From Algoriphagus sp. (lineage in GTDB: Bacteria > Bacteroidota > Bacteroidia > Cytophagales > Cyclobacteriaceae), in the NCBI RefSeq assembly GCF_029254265.1, contig NZ_JAQWXX010000110.1, positions 55,599 through 119,598 of the forward strand: 64,000 bases of DNA, written 5' to 3'. The position numbers were made by a program, and so were the translations under genes. The number at the start of each line of letters is the position of its first letter. Within the stretch, counting starts at the first letter, position 1. Below the pieces are notes generated by a model that was not told the origin of the DNA, did no database searches, and worked only from the letters and a program-made list of their open reading frames with translations. This document shows, piece after piece, positions 18,438-25,597 of the stretch.

Positions 18438-18677
18438 TCAATCACAATCCCTTGTTGTGATACCCCATGTAGGACAAGGATTTCCATCCCCTGTCATGTA
18501 ACAAATTTCGTAAGTACCTCCTGATCCATCTGTGCACCACAAGCTTTGCCATCTGTAATCCACCTCTCCTCCATCTCCTGGACCACCTAGTCCTTGGGAA
18601 ATAGCAGGACTTCCAGAAAAAAGAAGGAAGGTGAACATGAACATCGCTCCTAACAGAATTGATTTTAACTTTTTCAT
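18438..18677 (-). CDS. secreted four-cysteine peptide (cassette A)
   Basis: 79 aa. A basic start MKKLKS, a hydrophobic core and an AISQ-type cleavage site are followed by the Gly motif GLGGPGDGG. The mature region of about 50 residues has exactly four Cys (WCTD, EICYM, NPCPT, RDCD), which would allow two disulfides outside the cytoplasm. The start of the mature part matches peptide B (GIGGPGGG), but the rest does not. A competing 80-aa ORF in another frame (18442-18684) is Arg-rich and lacks these features, so I reject it. I know no named family; the context resembles NVEALA-type small proteins next to propellers. It is probably the first gene of its cassette transcript. Confidence 0.75.
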   Translation of the reverse strand: MKKLKSILLGAMFMFTFLLFSGSPAISQGLGGPGDGGEVDYRWQSLWCTDGSGGTYEICYMTGDGNPCPTWGITTRDCD

Positions 18678-18705
18678 GAAACATTAAAATTTAAGTAAAT
18701 AAAAA

Positions 18706-18717
18706 ATCTGGCCAGAT
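18706..18717. promoter_or_regulatory. GGCC-centred palindrome upstream of peptide A
   Basis: ATCTGGCCAGAT is a perfect 12-bp palindrome. Its centre is 34.5 bp upstream of the peptide start, the same distance as in cassette B. It could be an operator or part of a 5' UTR hairpin. Confidence 0.5.
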
Positions 18718-18842
18718 AAGGAATTAACTAAATCCTCACTTCAAATCAAAAAAAAACGAAAGATCAAAGAGATCAAGAAAAATTTCCTATAAAATTAGGT
18801 GACAGGAACGATTAACTTATTTCATACTGTTCTAAAGCATCA

Positions 18843-19026
18843 GTTATACAGCTTCTTCGCTCGGATATATTCCTACACTTTTTCTGGAAGAAGATATGAG
18901 ACCGATAGATCATTCTTAATCGAATCACGAATAAATGTGGAAGAGATATCTAACAAAGCAGCTTATCTGGACTTAATCAATTCAGGCTCAAAGGACGGTT
19001 TTTTTTCCTGGTCTGGGATAGATAAA
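18843..19026 (-). pseudogene. nadD 3'-end fragment B
   Basis: The minus strand reads IYPRPG, then further on ALLDISSTFIRDSI, then SYLLPEKV, a stop, and EYIRAKKLYN. These match the NadD C-terminal blocks VYPRPG, PLLDISATFIRKSI, RYLLPESV and DYIRDKKLFH in order, with a frame disruption between the first two. There is no start and no catalytic region. It lies about 130 bp beyond the stop of propeller B, so it follows that cassette as fragment A follows cassette A. The + strand ORF at 18799-19053 in the track is its antisense shadow. Confidence 0.8.
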
Positions 19027-19156
19027 ATTTCAAAAACTGCCCTACAAATTTAAAAAATTAGACTTCTTATTTTGGAATTAAATTTCCGAGAATTAAAAGG
19101 AAAGAAGTGTTAATTCCTATTTGTATAAAATATGCAGAGGCCTAAAGGAATACAAT

Positions 19157-20293
19157 TTAATAGTGAAAAATGGCTAAACCTGGCTCCTCCTCATAAGTCA
19201 AAGCATAAATTTTGCGTTCGTTTTCATTTACAGATAAAGCCTTTATTGAACGATCTAACTTATAATTTATAAGGGGCACACCTTTGAAGTCAAAGACAAA
19301 AATGTTTTCGGACATAATTCCTTTTTCTCGCCGCTCTTGATATGAATTACCCAAGAAACATAGAAATATCTTTTCCTTAGTTATAGAGGTGTGGTTATAC
19401 CCGTTTTTCATATTTTCATCTACAATTACCCCGAGGGACGCGCCAGAACCTGATAAAGTATATTCTAGTTCTTGCATTATCGGACCTATAACTTTTGTTA
19501 TTTTTCCTGAGTTCAAGTCAATGATTTCAAATGCATCAGTTTTGATATTGGAGTGAATTAATGTTTTTCTATCCGGCGACAAAGCAGTGTAACCTTGATT
19601 AAGTCTGCTAAGAATAAAAGTCTTATTGTCTGGAAGAGGATCACCATTAGAGGATGACGGCCAAAGACCCACAGACTTTTTTTTCTGCATTAATGTATCA
19701 AATACAGCAAACCTAGAAGCGCCTATATTTTGATATCCAATCCAAGCATTTTCATTTATCCAGTTGGCACTAAGAGATTGATAGCCCGCTTCTGTAATTT
19801 TTATTTTTCTTAGTGGGTTTTGGTCACCACTGGATATCGAAAATTCGGAGAATTCTTTATTCGTAAAAGAAAAAGTCCAAACTGTTTGATCATCAAACCC
19901 TTTATCTAATTGCCAGACATCTGACACTTCATCAGGACCATCACCGATTTTAGCCATCTTCTTGACTATTTTCATGGTAGACTTTTCTATGACAAACAGT
20001 CCCCAATCTGAAGTCAATGAAGAAACAATCAAATATCCTCCCTGATCAATAATTTGATGCGGTTTCAAAATTTCGTCAAAAATTATAAAATCTGAGCTTA
20101 AAAGTTCTTGCTTCTTGAAATCTTTCCAATCAAACCCTATCTCATTGTATAAAGCATTTTGGGAATCGGTAGTATTACATGAATATGTAGAAAGGACAAA
20201 CAAGGAGAATACACCCAAAAGAGGATATCTCACCAAAATAGTGAAAACAACTCCTTTTTTCAAAGGAGTTGTGATACGATTTAAGGTAAGCAT
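19157..20293 (-). CDS. 6-bladed beta-propeller lipoprotein (cassette B)
   Basis: 378 aa if the ATG at 20293 is used, which overlaps the end of peptide gene B by 13 bp. A start at TTG 20236 or GTG 20233 (VRYPLLGVFSLFV) would give a compact SPII signal with lipobox STYSC and would leave the hairpin 20248-20271 in the leader. The family motif appears as IGDGPDEVSDVW. Blade-like segments include GLFVIEKSTMKIVKKM, FAVFDTLMQKKKSV and IFVFDFKGVPLINY. Sequence similarity to propellers A and C is low apart from this pattern, so the cassettes are old or were separately acquired. Surface or periplasmic location is inferred from the lipobox; partner and ligand are unknown. Confidence 0.78.
   Translation of the reverse strand: MLTLNRITTPLKKGVVFTILVRYPLLGVFSLFVLSTYSCNTTDSQNALYNEIGFDWKDFKKQELLSSDFIIFDEILKPHQIIDQGGYLIVSSLTSDWGLFVIEKSTMKIVKKMAKIGDGPDEVSDVWQLDKGFDDQTVWTFSFTNKEFSEFSISSGDQNPLRKIKITEAGYQSLSANWINENAWIGYQNIGASRFAVFDTLMQKKKSVGLWPSSSNGDPLPDNKTFILSRLNQGYTALSPDRKTLIHSNIKTDAFEIIDLNSGKITKVIGPIMQELEYTLSGSGASLGVIVDENMKNGYNHTSITKEKIFLCFLGNSYQERREKGIMSENIFVFDFKGVPLINYKLDRSIKALSVNENERKIYALTYEEEPGLAIFHY
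20248..20271 (-). terminator. attenuator-like hairpin between peptide B and propeller B
   Basis: CAACTCCTTT and AAAGGAGTTG form a perfect 10-bp stem with a 4-nt loop. On the minus strand it is followed by TTTTC. It sits just after the peptide stop and would reduce propeller transcription relative to the peptide. Confidence 0.65.
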
Positions 20294-20493
20294 TTAGTTC
20301 TTTTTACAGTACCAAAATGCCCATTTCCTAGCATGTCTGTGCAAGTCTCAATGGTATCTTCTTGACAGCAGATCCACTTTTCATCTTCATTACCTCCACC
20401 TGGACCACCTATACCCTGGGCATTTGCCATTGGACTACTAAAAGATAAACCCATCGCAGCCACGAAGAGCATTCCTGAAATTAACTTTTTCAT
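20281..20493 (-). CDS. secreted four-cysteine peptide (cassette B)
   Basis: 70 aa. The signal peptide (MKKLISGMLFVAAMGLSFS, cleavage near ANAQ) is almost the same as that of peptide C in both protein and DNA. The mature part starts GIGGPGGG and then differs completely. It carries four Cys (WICCQ, IETCTD, RTKCLP). Such a constant leader with a changing Cys-rich cargo suggests diversification of the mature peptide. The gene overlaps the propeller ORF if the latter uses its first ATG. I recognise no named domain. An exported partner or ligand of the adjacent propeller is my inference. Confidence 0.75.
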   Translation of the reverse strand: MKKLISGMLFVAAMGLSFSSPMANAQGIGGPGGGNEDEKWICCQEDTIETCTDMLGNGHFGTVKRTKCLP

Positions 20494-20521
20494 AATTTTT
20501 TGAATTTTAAATGAAAATAAA

Positions 20522-20533
20522 ATTCGGCCGAAT
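20522..20533. promoter_or_regulatory. GGCC-centred palindrome upstream of peptide B
   Basis: ATTCGGCCGAAT is a perfect 12-bp palindrome centred 34.5 bp upstream of the peptide start. It has the same place as in cassette A and nearly the same as in C. Confidence 0.5.
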
Positions 20534-20670
20534 CAAAGTCTTAACTAAGACTTCATTGGTAAGCTAAAAAAAAAAAAATTTAAGAAAAAATTATTTAGGT
20601 AATTATTTACTATAAAATTAGGTTTTATCAATAATAAAATTTATTTATAACACTTAAGTATTAGGAAATA

Positions 20671-20729
20671 TATAGCTTCTACCCTCGAAGATACTCCTCC
20701 ACTTTCTCGGGAAGGAGGTTTAAAGCAAG
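20671..20729 (-). pseudogene. nadD 3'-end fragment C
   Basis: The minus strand reads NLLPEKVEEYLRG, a stop, then KLY. This matches the extreme NadD C-terminus (YLLPESVVDYIRDKKLF). It is the shortest of the three fragments, about 20 codons. It lies about 45 bp downstream of propeller C. The match is short, but order, strand and position relative to the cassette agree with fragments A and B. Confidence 0.65.
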
Positions 20730-20774
20730 ATTATTAGTACTTACTAAGCCGAAAAGGTCTCATCGAAAAAAAAA

Positions 20775-21914
20775 CTACTCGCTCTCCTCAATCTCAAAGA
20801 AAAGCAGTAAAAACTCCTCAGGTCCTAAATCATTCATTTCACCGTAAGCTTCCTCTAAATCCTTATTCTTCGAAAAATCCCAGTTCCCATCGTCACCAGC
20901 CTTCAGCACCGCAATAAACTCTCCATTTTGTCCCAAACCCAGAATGCCTTCAAAACCAAGATTACCTACTTCCTTCCGGATAAATTCCTCAGTATCATAA
21001 AGCTTGTTAGTTGATTTTAAGAGGAGCCTACCTTTGATTCTCGGATACTTAAAAGTTGTGAACGAAAGGAAATTATCATTTTGAAAAAGATCTACAATGC
21101 CTATAAACATTTCGCTTTCAACAAAATATTCTAATGGACTAGGATGGTTAGCATAATCGATTTTGGAAATCGGAGACTCGAAATCAAAAATATAGTCAGC
21201 TGAAATCTCATGACTCTTAGCATCATATCGGAAAATAGTATCCCTATTTCCGACAGTAAAATTATAATTATCCCCATCAATTTTAGAAATAACATTTCTT
21301 CCATCCAATGGAGTCATATCCAAATAATCCACATAGGGTATGGCCGACTTAATTAACTCTTGATTTTCATATACTTTAAACCCATCCTCTAAATTCATTG
21401 AACCATTTTTTACCAGAATTTCCGAATTACCCAAACGGATTAAGTCCGAATAATAAATATCTTCACTATACCTTTCCTCTTTAATAAAATTACCATTAAT
21501 GTCAAAAAAATACTTCTTTCTATAGTCCATAGGAATCAGAATAAGTGACCCTTCCTTTTCATCATAATATATATTTTCCAAATTCTTGTATTCACCAGGA
21601 CCGTCCCCTATTCTATAAATATGGTTAAAGTATCTACCCCTCTCATCAAAAATAAGCACTGAATTTCCGATGGTCTTGTCAACTATGATAATCCGATTTC
21701 CAATTACAAGTATCTTATGCACACTCCCAATTGGTGCAAATGAATTGTCAGAAAAACGGACTATCCGAGCAGATTTTAGTTTGAGATCTTTGATAGTGGC
21801 TGTTGATTTAATTCTAATCAATGAGGTTTCAACCTCCTCAGCTGTGTTTTGTCCGCATGAAATGAGAGCACAAAAAAAAACAATTTTAACAATGCAAAAT
21901 AATTGTTTGATCAT
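20775..21914 (-). CDS. 6-bladed beta-propeller lipoprotein (cassette C)
   Basis: 379 aa with SPII signal and lipobox ALISC. The family motif is clear: IGDGPGEYKNLENI. Blade-like strands recur (VLIFDERGRYFNHIYRI, KYFFDINGNFIKEERY). The C-terminus (GPEEFLLLFFEIEE) matches the pseudogene remnant at 16592. It follows peptide gene C by about 50 bp, across a terminator-like hairpin. This is the cassette nearest the intact nadD gene. Base composition in and around it is more AT-rich than the flanking housekeeping genes, which fits transfer. The function is unknown; an exported binding protein for the neighbouring peptide or another ligand is a guess. Confidence 0.8.
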   Translation of the reverse strand: MIKQLFCIVKIVFFCALISCGQNTAEEVETSLIRIKSTATIKDLKLKSARIVRFSDNSFAPIGSVHKILVIGNRIIIVDKTIGNSVLIFDERGRYFNHIYRIGDGPGEYKNLENIYYDEKEGSLILIPMDYRKKYFFDINGNFIKEERYSEDIYYSDLIRLGNSEILVKNGSMNLEDGFKVYENQELIKSAIPYVDYLDMTPLDGRNVISKIDGDNYNFTVGNRDTIFRYDAKSHEISADYIFDFESPISKIDYANHPSPLEYFVESEMFIGIVDLFQNDNFLSFTTFKYPRIKGRLLLKSTNKLYDTEEFIRKEVGNLGFEGILGLGQNGEFIAVLKAGDDGNWDFSKNKDLEEAYGEMNDLGPEEFLLLFFEIEESE

Positions 21915-21936
21915 ATCCTTAGAATAAATGAGAAAA

Positions 21937-21955
21937 GCGGGTCATTTCGACCCGC
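21937..21955 (-). terminator. attenuator-like hairpin between peptide C and propeller C
   Basis: GCGGGTC-atttc-GACCCGC is a perfect 7-bp GC-rich stem. On the minus strand it is followed by TTTTC. It is the third example of a hairpin plus T-run at this position in the array. Confidence 0.75.
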
Positions 21956-21965
21956 ATTGAACTAA

Positions 21966-22199
21966 TTAATTTGTGAATGTACAAGAAGTGGTGGCTACGG
22001 CATTACATTTATTCCCATCTAGAAAACCCCAAAGGTTTGTTTTTCGACCACAAACAGTAACTGTTATGGTTTCACCATCGATGTCTATCGATTCTTCACA
22101 GTCTTGTTCCCCACCCAAGCTTTGAGCATTTGCCATGGAGCCACTAAATGATAAACCCATCGCAGCCACGAAGAGCATTCCTGAAATTAATTTTTTCAT
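21966..22199 (-). CDS. secreted four-cysteine peptide (cassette C)
   Basis: The track extends to 22271, but the start is better placed at the internal ATG (22199), which gives MKKLISGMLFVAAMG, the same signal peptide as in cassette B, and 77 aa. Cleavage is expected after ANA. The mature part begins QSLGGEQ and has four Cys (QDCEE, TVCGR, NKCNA, TSCTF). The signal-peptide DNA is nearly identical to that of cassette B while the rest is unrelated, so recombination or conversion of the leader is likely. The gene follows nadD by about 185 bp, on the same strand. Confidence 0.75.
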   Translation of the reverse strand: MKKLISGMLFVAAMGLSFSGSMANAQSLGGEQDCEESIDIDGETITVTVCGRKTNLWGFLDGNKCNAVATTSCTFTN

Positions 22200-22234
22200 A
22201 AATAATAAAATTAAGAACTGATAAAAAAAGAACC

Positions 22235-22242
22235 CCGGCCGG
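22235..22242. promoter_or_regulatory. GGCC-centred palindrome upstream of peptide C
   Basis: CCGGCCGG is an 8-bp palindrome centred 39.5 bp upstream of the ATG at 22199. A diverged copy (CTGGCCGG) lies at about 16755-16762 in the duplicated spacer. Confidence 0.4.
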
Positions 22243-22383
22243 AATCCAGCACCAACACAGTGCATGGACAATCTTAATTTTTTTTTATTCGCAAGTCTTA
22301 GTTTGAAAAATAATACTAAATTTTAAAAAAAGCTTGTTTTTAGTTTAAAATCACAGGTTTTTATAGTTGGGAATTTCTAAAGA

Positions 22384-22950
22384 CTAGTGAAACAGCTTCT
22401 TATCTCTAATGTAATCTACTACTGATTCGGGAAGCAGGTAGCGAACTGACTTCCCTTCCTGGATTGACTTGCGGATAAAAGTGGCCGAGATATCCAACAG
22501 TGGCGCTTCGATCACTTTGATACTTGGATGATCAAAAGTTTTAAGTTCACCCGGTCTGGGATAGACCAAAATCTGATAGTATTCCAGAATCTGCTCGTAG
22601 TTTTTCCACTTCTTCAGCTGGTCCAGATTGTCCGAACCTAAAAATAAACTGAACTGATGCTGTGGATATTGCTCGCTCAGGTATGTAAGGGTATCGATCG
22701 TATAGCTGGGTCGGGGCATCCGAAACTCTACATCTGAAGCCCTGAAATGAAAATTGCCCTCAATGGCCAATTCCACCATCCGCAGTCGATCATGCTCATG
22801 CGCGAGCGATTGTCGCTTTTTAAGTGGATTTTGCGGACTGACCACAAACCATACCTCATCCAAATCGCTTCGATCATAAAGCGTATCCGCAATAATCAAA
22901 TGCCCGACATGGATGGGATTAAAGGAGCCGAAATACAATCCGATTTTCAC
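22384..22950 (-). CDS. nadD: nicotinate-nucleotide adenylyltransferase
   Basis: 188 aa, full length. The nucleotidyltransferase motif GSFNPIHVGHL is at residues 8-18 and the second motif ISATFIRKSI near 158-167 is the S-x-T-x-x-R ATP-binding segment. The enzyme transfers AMP from ATP to nicotinate mononucleotide in NAD synthesis, in the cytoplasm. It lies 3 bp after gmk and is the last gene of the sigma/anti-sigma/gmk/nadD operon on this strand. Its 3' end is unusual because three partial copies of it are scattered through the next 6 kb (16904, 18843, 20671). The intact copy retains its own stop and adjoins cassette C. Confidence 0.96.
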   Translation of the reverse strand: MKIGLYFGSFNPIHVGHLIIADTLYDRSDLDEVWFVVSPQNPLKKRQSLAHEHDRLRMVELAIEGNFHFRASDVEFRMPRPSYTIDTLTYLSEQYPQHQFSLFLGSDNLDQLKKWKNYEQILEYYQILVYPRPGELKTFDHPSIKVIEAPLLDISATFIRKSIQEGKSVRYLLPESVVDYIRDKKLFH

Positions 22951-22953
22951 GGG

Positions 22954-23526
22954 CTACTTGGCTAAAAATTCGCTGACTAAATATTCTGCCTCTGCCGATG
23001 ACTTAGCAAAGTCATCATTCACCACTGTCACATCAAATTGAGGTTCAAATTTGGATTCAAATTCTGCTTTGAATAATCGTCTTGAAAGGGATTCTTCACT
23101 TTCGGTGCCTCGCTCACTCAATCGCTCCTTGAGCACTCCCAGGCTTGGGACTTTTACAAAAATGGCCAAGGCCTGATCCCCAAAATAATTCTTAAGTGCC
23201 AGACCTCCTTTGACATCTACATCAAAAATCACCGCTTTACCACTATCCCAGATTCGTTGGATTTCTTCTTTGAGGGTACCGTAGAAGTTACCGGCATAGA
23301 CTTCCTCCCATTCGATGAAAGCATCTTCGTCTATCTTTTTCTTGAATTCTTCCTGACTTAAAAAATAATAGTCCTTGCCATGCACTTCATGCCTTCCACG
23401 TCGGTCACGAGTACAGGCAGAAATAGAAAATCCCAAATTTGGGATTTTTTCAATGAGGTATTTGACGAGAGAAGTTTTTCCCGATCCCGAAGGAGCCGAG
23501 AAGATGATTGCCTTGCCTGAGGTCAT
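22954..23526 (-). CDS. gmk: guanylate kinase
   Basis: 190 aa, usual length. The P-loop reads FSAPSGSGKTSLV near the N-terminus. ACTRDRRGRHEVHGKDYYFLS is the GMP-binding region of the family, and FDVDVKGGLALKNYF follows. It phosphorylates GMP to GDP in nucleotide metabolism. It is 3 bp upstream of nadD and 2 bp after the anti-sigma-like gene, so these genes are one transcript. Confidence 0.97.
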   Translation of the reverse strand: MTSGKAIIFSAPSGSGKTSLVKYLIEKIPNLGFSISACTRDRRGRHEVHGKDYYFLSQEEFKKKIDEDAFIEWEEVYAGNFYGTLKEEIQRIWDSGKAVIFDVDVKGGLALKNYFGDQALAIFVKVPSLGVLKERLSERGTESEESLSRRLFKAEFESKFEPQFDVTVVNDDFAKSSAEAEYLVSEFLAK

Positions 23527-23528
23527 GT

Positions 23529-23798
23529 TTATTTAATTTCCTGAATCTGTCTTCGGATACTATCTGCCAATTCATTAGGCACAGCTTGCTTGGTACACTT
23601 ATTTTTCAAGACATCACGAATCGCTTGCTCCAAGTGAAAATGCTCGAAACAAGGTTGACATTTCGCCAACTTTTCTTTCAACATATCCTTGGAATTGTCC
23701 ACCTCTCCATCGAGAATGCTTTCCAACAATTCAAAGCACTTGCTCGTGTCTCCGCATTTCAGCTTTCGTGCCTCGGATGATTCTTCATTCATATCCAT
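23529..23798 (-). CDS. putative zinc-type anti-sigma factor (RsrA-like)
   Basis: 89 aa. It has a C-x-x-C pair (AKCQPCFEHFHLEQ) followed by a helix and another Cys (LKNKC), the layout of short ZAS-type anti-sigma factors such as RsrA. The usual His three residues before the first Cys is not obvious; His residues follow the pair instead. Another Cys pair (LKCGD, SKCFEL) is near the N-terminus. It sits 15 bp downstream of an ECF sigma gene, which is the standard place for a cognate anti-sigma. Redox control through the Cys residues is possible but inferred. No membrane segment is present. Confidence 0.7.
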   Translation of the reverse strand: MDMNEESSEARKLKCGDTSKCFELLESILDGEVDNSKDMLKEKLAKCQPCFEHFHLEQAIRDVLKNKCTKQAVPNELADSIRRQIQEIK

Positions 23799-23813
23799 CA
23801 GTAATTGTATTTA

Positions 23814-24407
23814 TTATTCCTCCTCATCTGTGTTATAGCCCATGTTTTTAGCATAGCCTTGTAGTTTTTCTTTGAGTAGATTTCTTGCGCGGTGCAGTCT
23901 GGATCGAACCGTTCCAATCGGAATATCCAAAATCTTCGACATCTCCTCATAGGTGAAACCTTCCAAATCACAAAGGATAATCACCGTTCTAAAGTCTACA
24001 GCCAAACTATTAAGCGCATTTGAGATCTCATCTCCAAGCATATCCTTGACCGAATCGGCCCGCATATCGCTCGTACTTTGGTAATCAACGTCATCCGAGT
24101 TGTAATAAGTTTCAACCTCCTGGTAATCCACCTTCGCTGGCTGCTTACTCTTTCGTCGATATTCGTTGATAAAACTGTTTTTCAAAATCCGGAACAGCCA
24201 TGCTTTTGCATTCGTTCCCTTCTCAAATGAGTTGATGAAACGGTATGCTTTCAGGTAGGTGTCCTGCACCAAATCTTTGGCATCATCCTCATCAAAGGTG
24301 AGCCTATAGGCAAAATTGTACATGGAGTCTATGTGTGGCATAAACTCGCCATCGAAGATGCCGTTCTTTTCTTCTTGAGAATATTTTCTGCGCTGTACTT
24401 CCGACAT
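23814..24407 (-). CDS. ECF-type RNA polymerase sigma factor
   Basis: 197 aa. Sigma region 2 runs from about residue 25 to 95 (NFAYRLTFDEDDAKDLVQDT, AKAWLFRILKNSFINEYRRK). Sigma region 4 runs from about 130 to 185 (FRTVIILCDLEGFTYEEMS, IPIGTVRSRLHRARNLL). The acidic linker between them contains DYQEVETYYNSDD. It resembles the SigR-like ECF factors paired with small zinc anti-sigma proteins. It leads the operon with anti-sigma, gmk and nadD. A TACTTTTG element lies just upstream of the ATG, which would give a very short or absent leader. It is divergent from the acyltransferase gene. Confidence 0.93.
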   Translation of the reverse strand: MSEVQRRKYSQEEKNGIFDGEFMPHIDSMYNFAYRLTFDEDDAKDLVQDTYLKAYRFINSFEKGTNAKAWLFRILKNSFINEYRRKSKQPAKVDYQEVETYYNSDDVDYQSTSDMRADSVKDMLGDEISNALNSLAVDFRTVIILCDLEGFTYEEMSKILDIPIGTVRSRLHRARNLLKEKLQGYAKNMGYNTDEEE

Positions 24408-24412
24408 ATGTT

Positions 24413-24420
24413 CAAAAGTA
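24413..24420 (-). promoter_or_regulatory. possible -7 promoter element upstream of the ECF sigma gene
   Basis: On the minus strand TACTTTTG fits the Bacteroidota TAnnTTTG consensus. It lies 5 bp upstream of the ATG, so the transcript would be nearly leaderless. I see no well-spaced -33 TTG, so this is tentative. Confidence 0.35.
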
Positions 24421-24525
24421 ACGATTGGGTCAATTTATAACTAGGAATCGGAAAGAATTCAGGCGATTTCCTTTATTTTGTTGCTTGATTCGATCCGAAA
24501 AGATCTCAATCTCCATCCCGTTTCT

Positions 24526-25365
24526 ATGTTTTTCTTTAGATTACTTTCCAGGCTTCCGCTACCTGTACTTTATCTTTTCTCCGATTTGCTTTACTTGGTT
24601 GCCCGATATGTGATCAGTTATCGCAAAAAAGTGATTGATGAAAATCTGAAATTTGCCTTTCCTGAGAAATCGCCTGCAGAGCGAAAAAACCTTCGAAATA
24701 AATTCTACCGGAATTTCACCGATGCCTTTTTCGCAGAAACGATTAAGCTATTAACCATTTCTGAAAAAGAATTTAATCGGCGATTTTCAATCAAAAACGC
24801 CGAGCTACTCGATCAAGCTGTCCAACGAGGCCGAAGCGCACTCATGGTTACGGGTCATATCTTTAACTGGGAGTTTGGTGTCGTTGGAACTAACCTCCAC
24901 ACCAAGTCAGAAGTAGAGACGGTCTATCTAAAAGTAAATAATCCTTTTTTTGATCAACTGATGAACCAGATTCGGATGCGTTTTGGAGGCTATGTCACGG
25001 AGAAAAAAGCATTTCGGAAAAGTATGCTTACCTTAAAAAAGTCTCCGAGAATTATCATGCTAGGCTCAGATCAACGCCCTCCACAATCAGAAAAGCGCTA
25101 CCAAAGAGATTTCCTCAATCGCCCTGCAGTATTCTTTGAAGGAGCAGAATTTCTTTCTAAAAAAATGGATGCCGAGGTAATTTATGGCGAAATGAAAAAA
25201 ATCAAACGTGGTCATTATGAGTTTGAATTTTCACCTTTGGCAGCTCCTCCATATGATCAGCATACTCCGCATAGCATCACGGATGAATTTTGCAGAAGAC
25301 TGGAAGAAAATATCCGAAAACAACCTGACTTATACCTTTGGAGTCATAAGCGCTGGAAGATTTAA
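24526..25365 (+). CDS. lysophospholipid / lipid A-type acyltransferase (LpxL-like)
   Basis: The track starts at TTG 24478. The ATG at 24526 gives MFFFRLLSRLPLPVLYLFSD, the N-terminus usual for this family in Bacteroidota, and 279 aa. A single hydrophobic N-terminal segment anchors it to the inner membrane. The acyltransferase motif is GHIFNWEFG (H-x4-E). The segments LGSDQRPP and AVFFEGAEFLSKKMDAEVIYG fit the conserved region that follows. It is expected to add a secondary acyl chain to lipid A or an aminolipid precursor. It stands alone, divergent from the sigma operon. Confidence 0.88.
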   Translation: MFFFRLLSRLPLPVLYLFSDLLYLVARYVISYRKKVIDENLKFAFPEKSPAERKNLRNKFYRNFTDAFFAETIKLLTISEKEFNRRFSIKNAELLDQAVQRGRSALMVTGHIFNWEFGVVGTNLHTKSEVETVYLKVNNPFFDQLMNQIRMRFGGYVTEKKAFRKSMLTLKKSPRIIMLGSDQRPPQSEKRYQRDFLNRPAVFFEGAEFLSKKMDAEVIYGEMKKIKRGHYEFEFSPLAAPPYDQHTPHSITDEFCRRLEENIRKQPDLYLWSHKRWKI

Positions 25366-25597
25366 TTAATTTAAAAATTGGAAGATTATAAAATTGAAAA
25401 ATTTATTTGACCTAGAATTAAAATAAAATTGCCCACTAAATACGGATTAACAGGAGAAAGAAGAAGCTAGAGTCCAGAGAACTAATTGATCTCTTTAATT
25501 CTTTTTTGAACCTTATAGCCTTCATTATGGCTAATTAAATACAACAATCTTAAGAAGTAGAAATAGTAAACTCTTCTTGTGCAGCGATAAATTGAAC

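Noticed and set aside
18442-18684. 80-aa Arg/Trp-rich ORF on the minus strand
   Set aside because: It overlaps peptide gene A in another frame, has no signal peptide of the array type, and its pattern is explained by reading the peptide gene out of frame.
18799-19053. 84-aa ORF on the + strand
   Set aside because: It is antisense to nadD fragment B and has no independent support.
25366-25597. AT-rich 230 bp before uvrD considered as an RNA gene or origin
   Set aside because: I found no clear tRNA, sRNA or iteron pattern, only a weak TAGCC/GGCTA hairpin.
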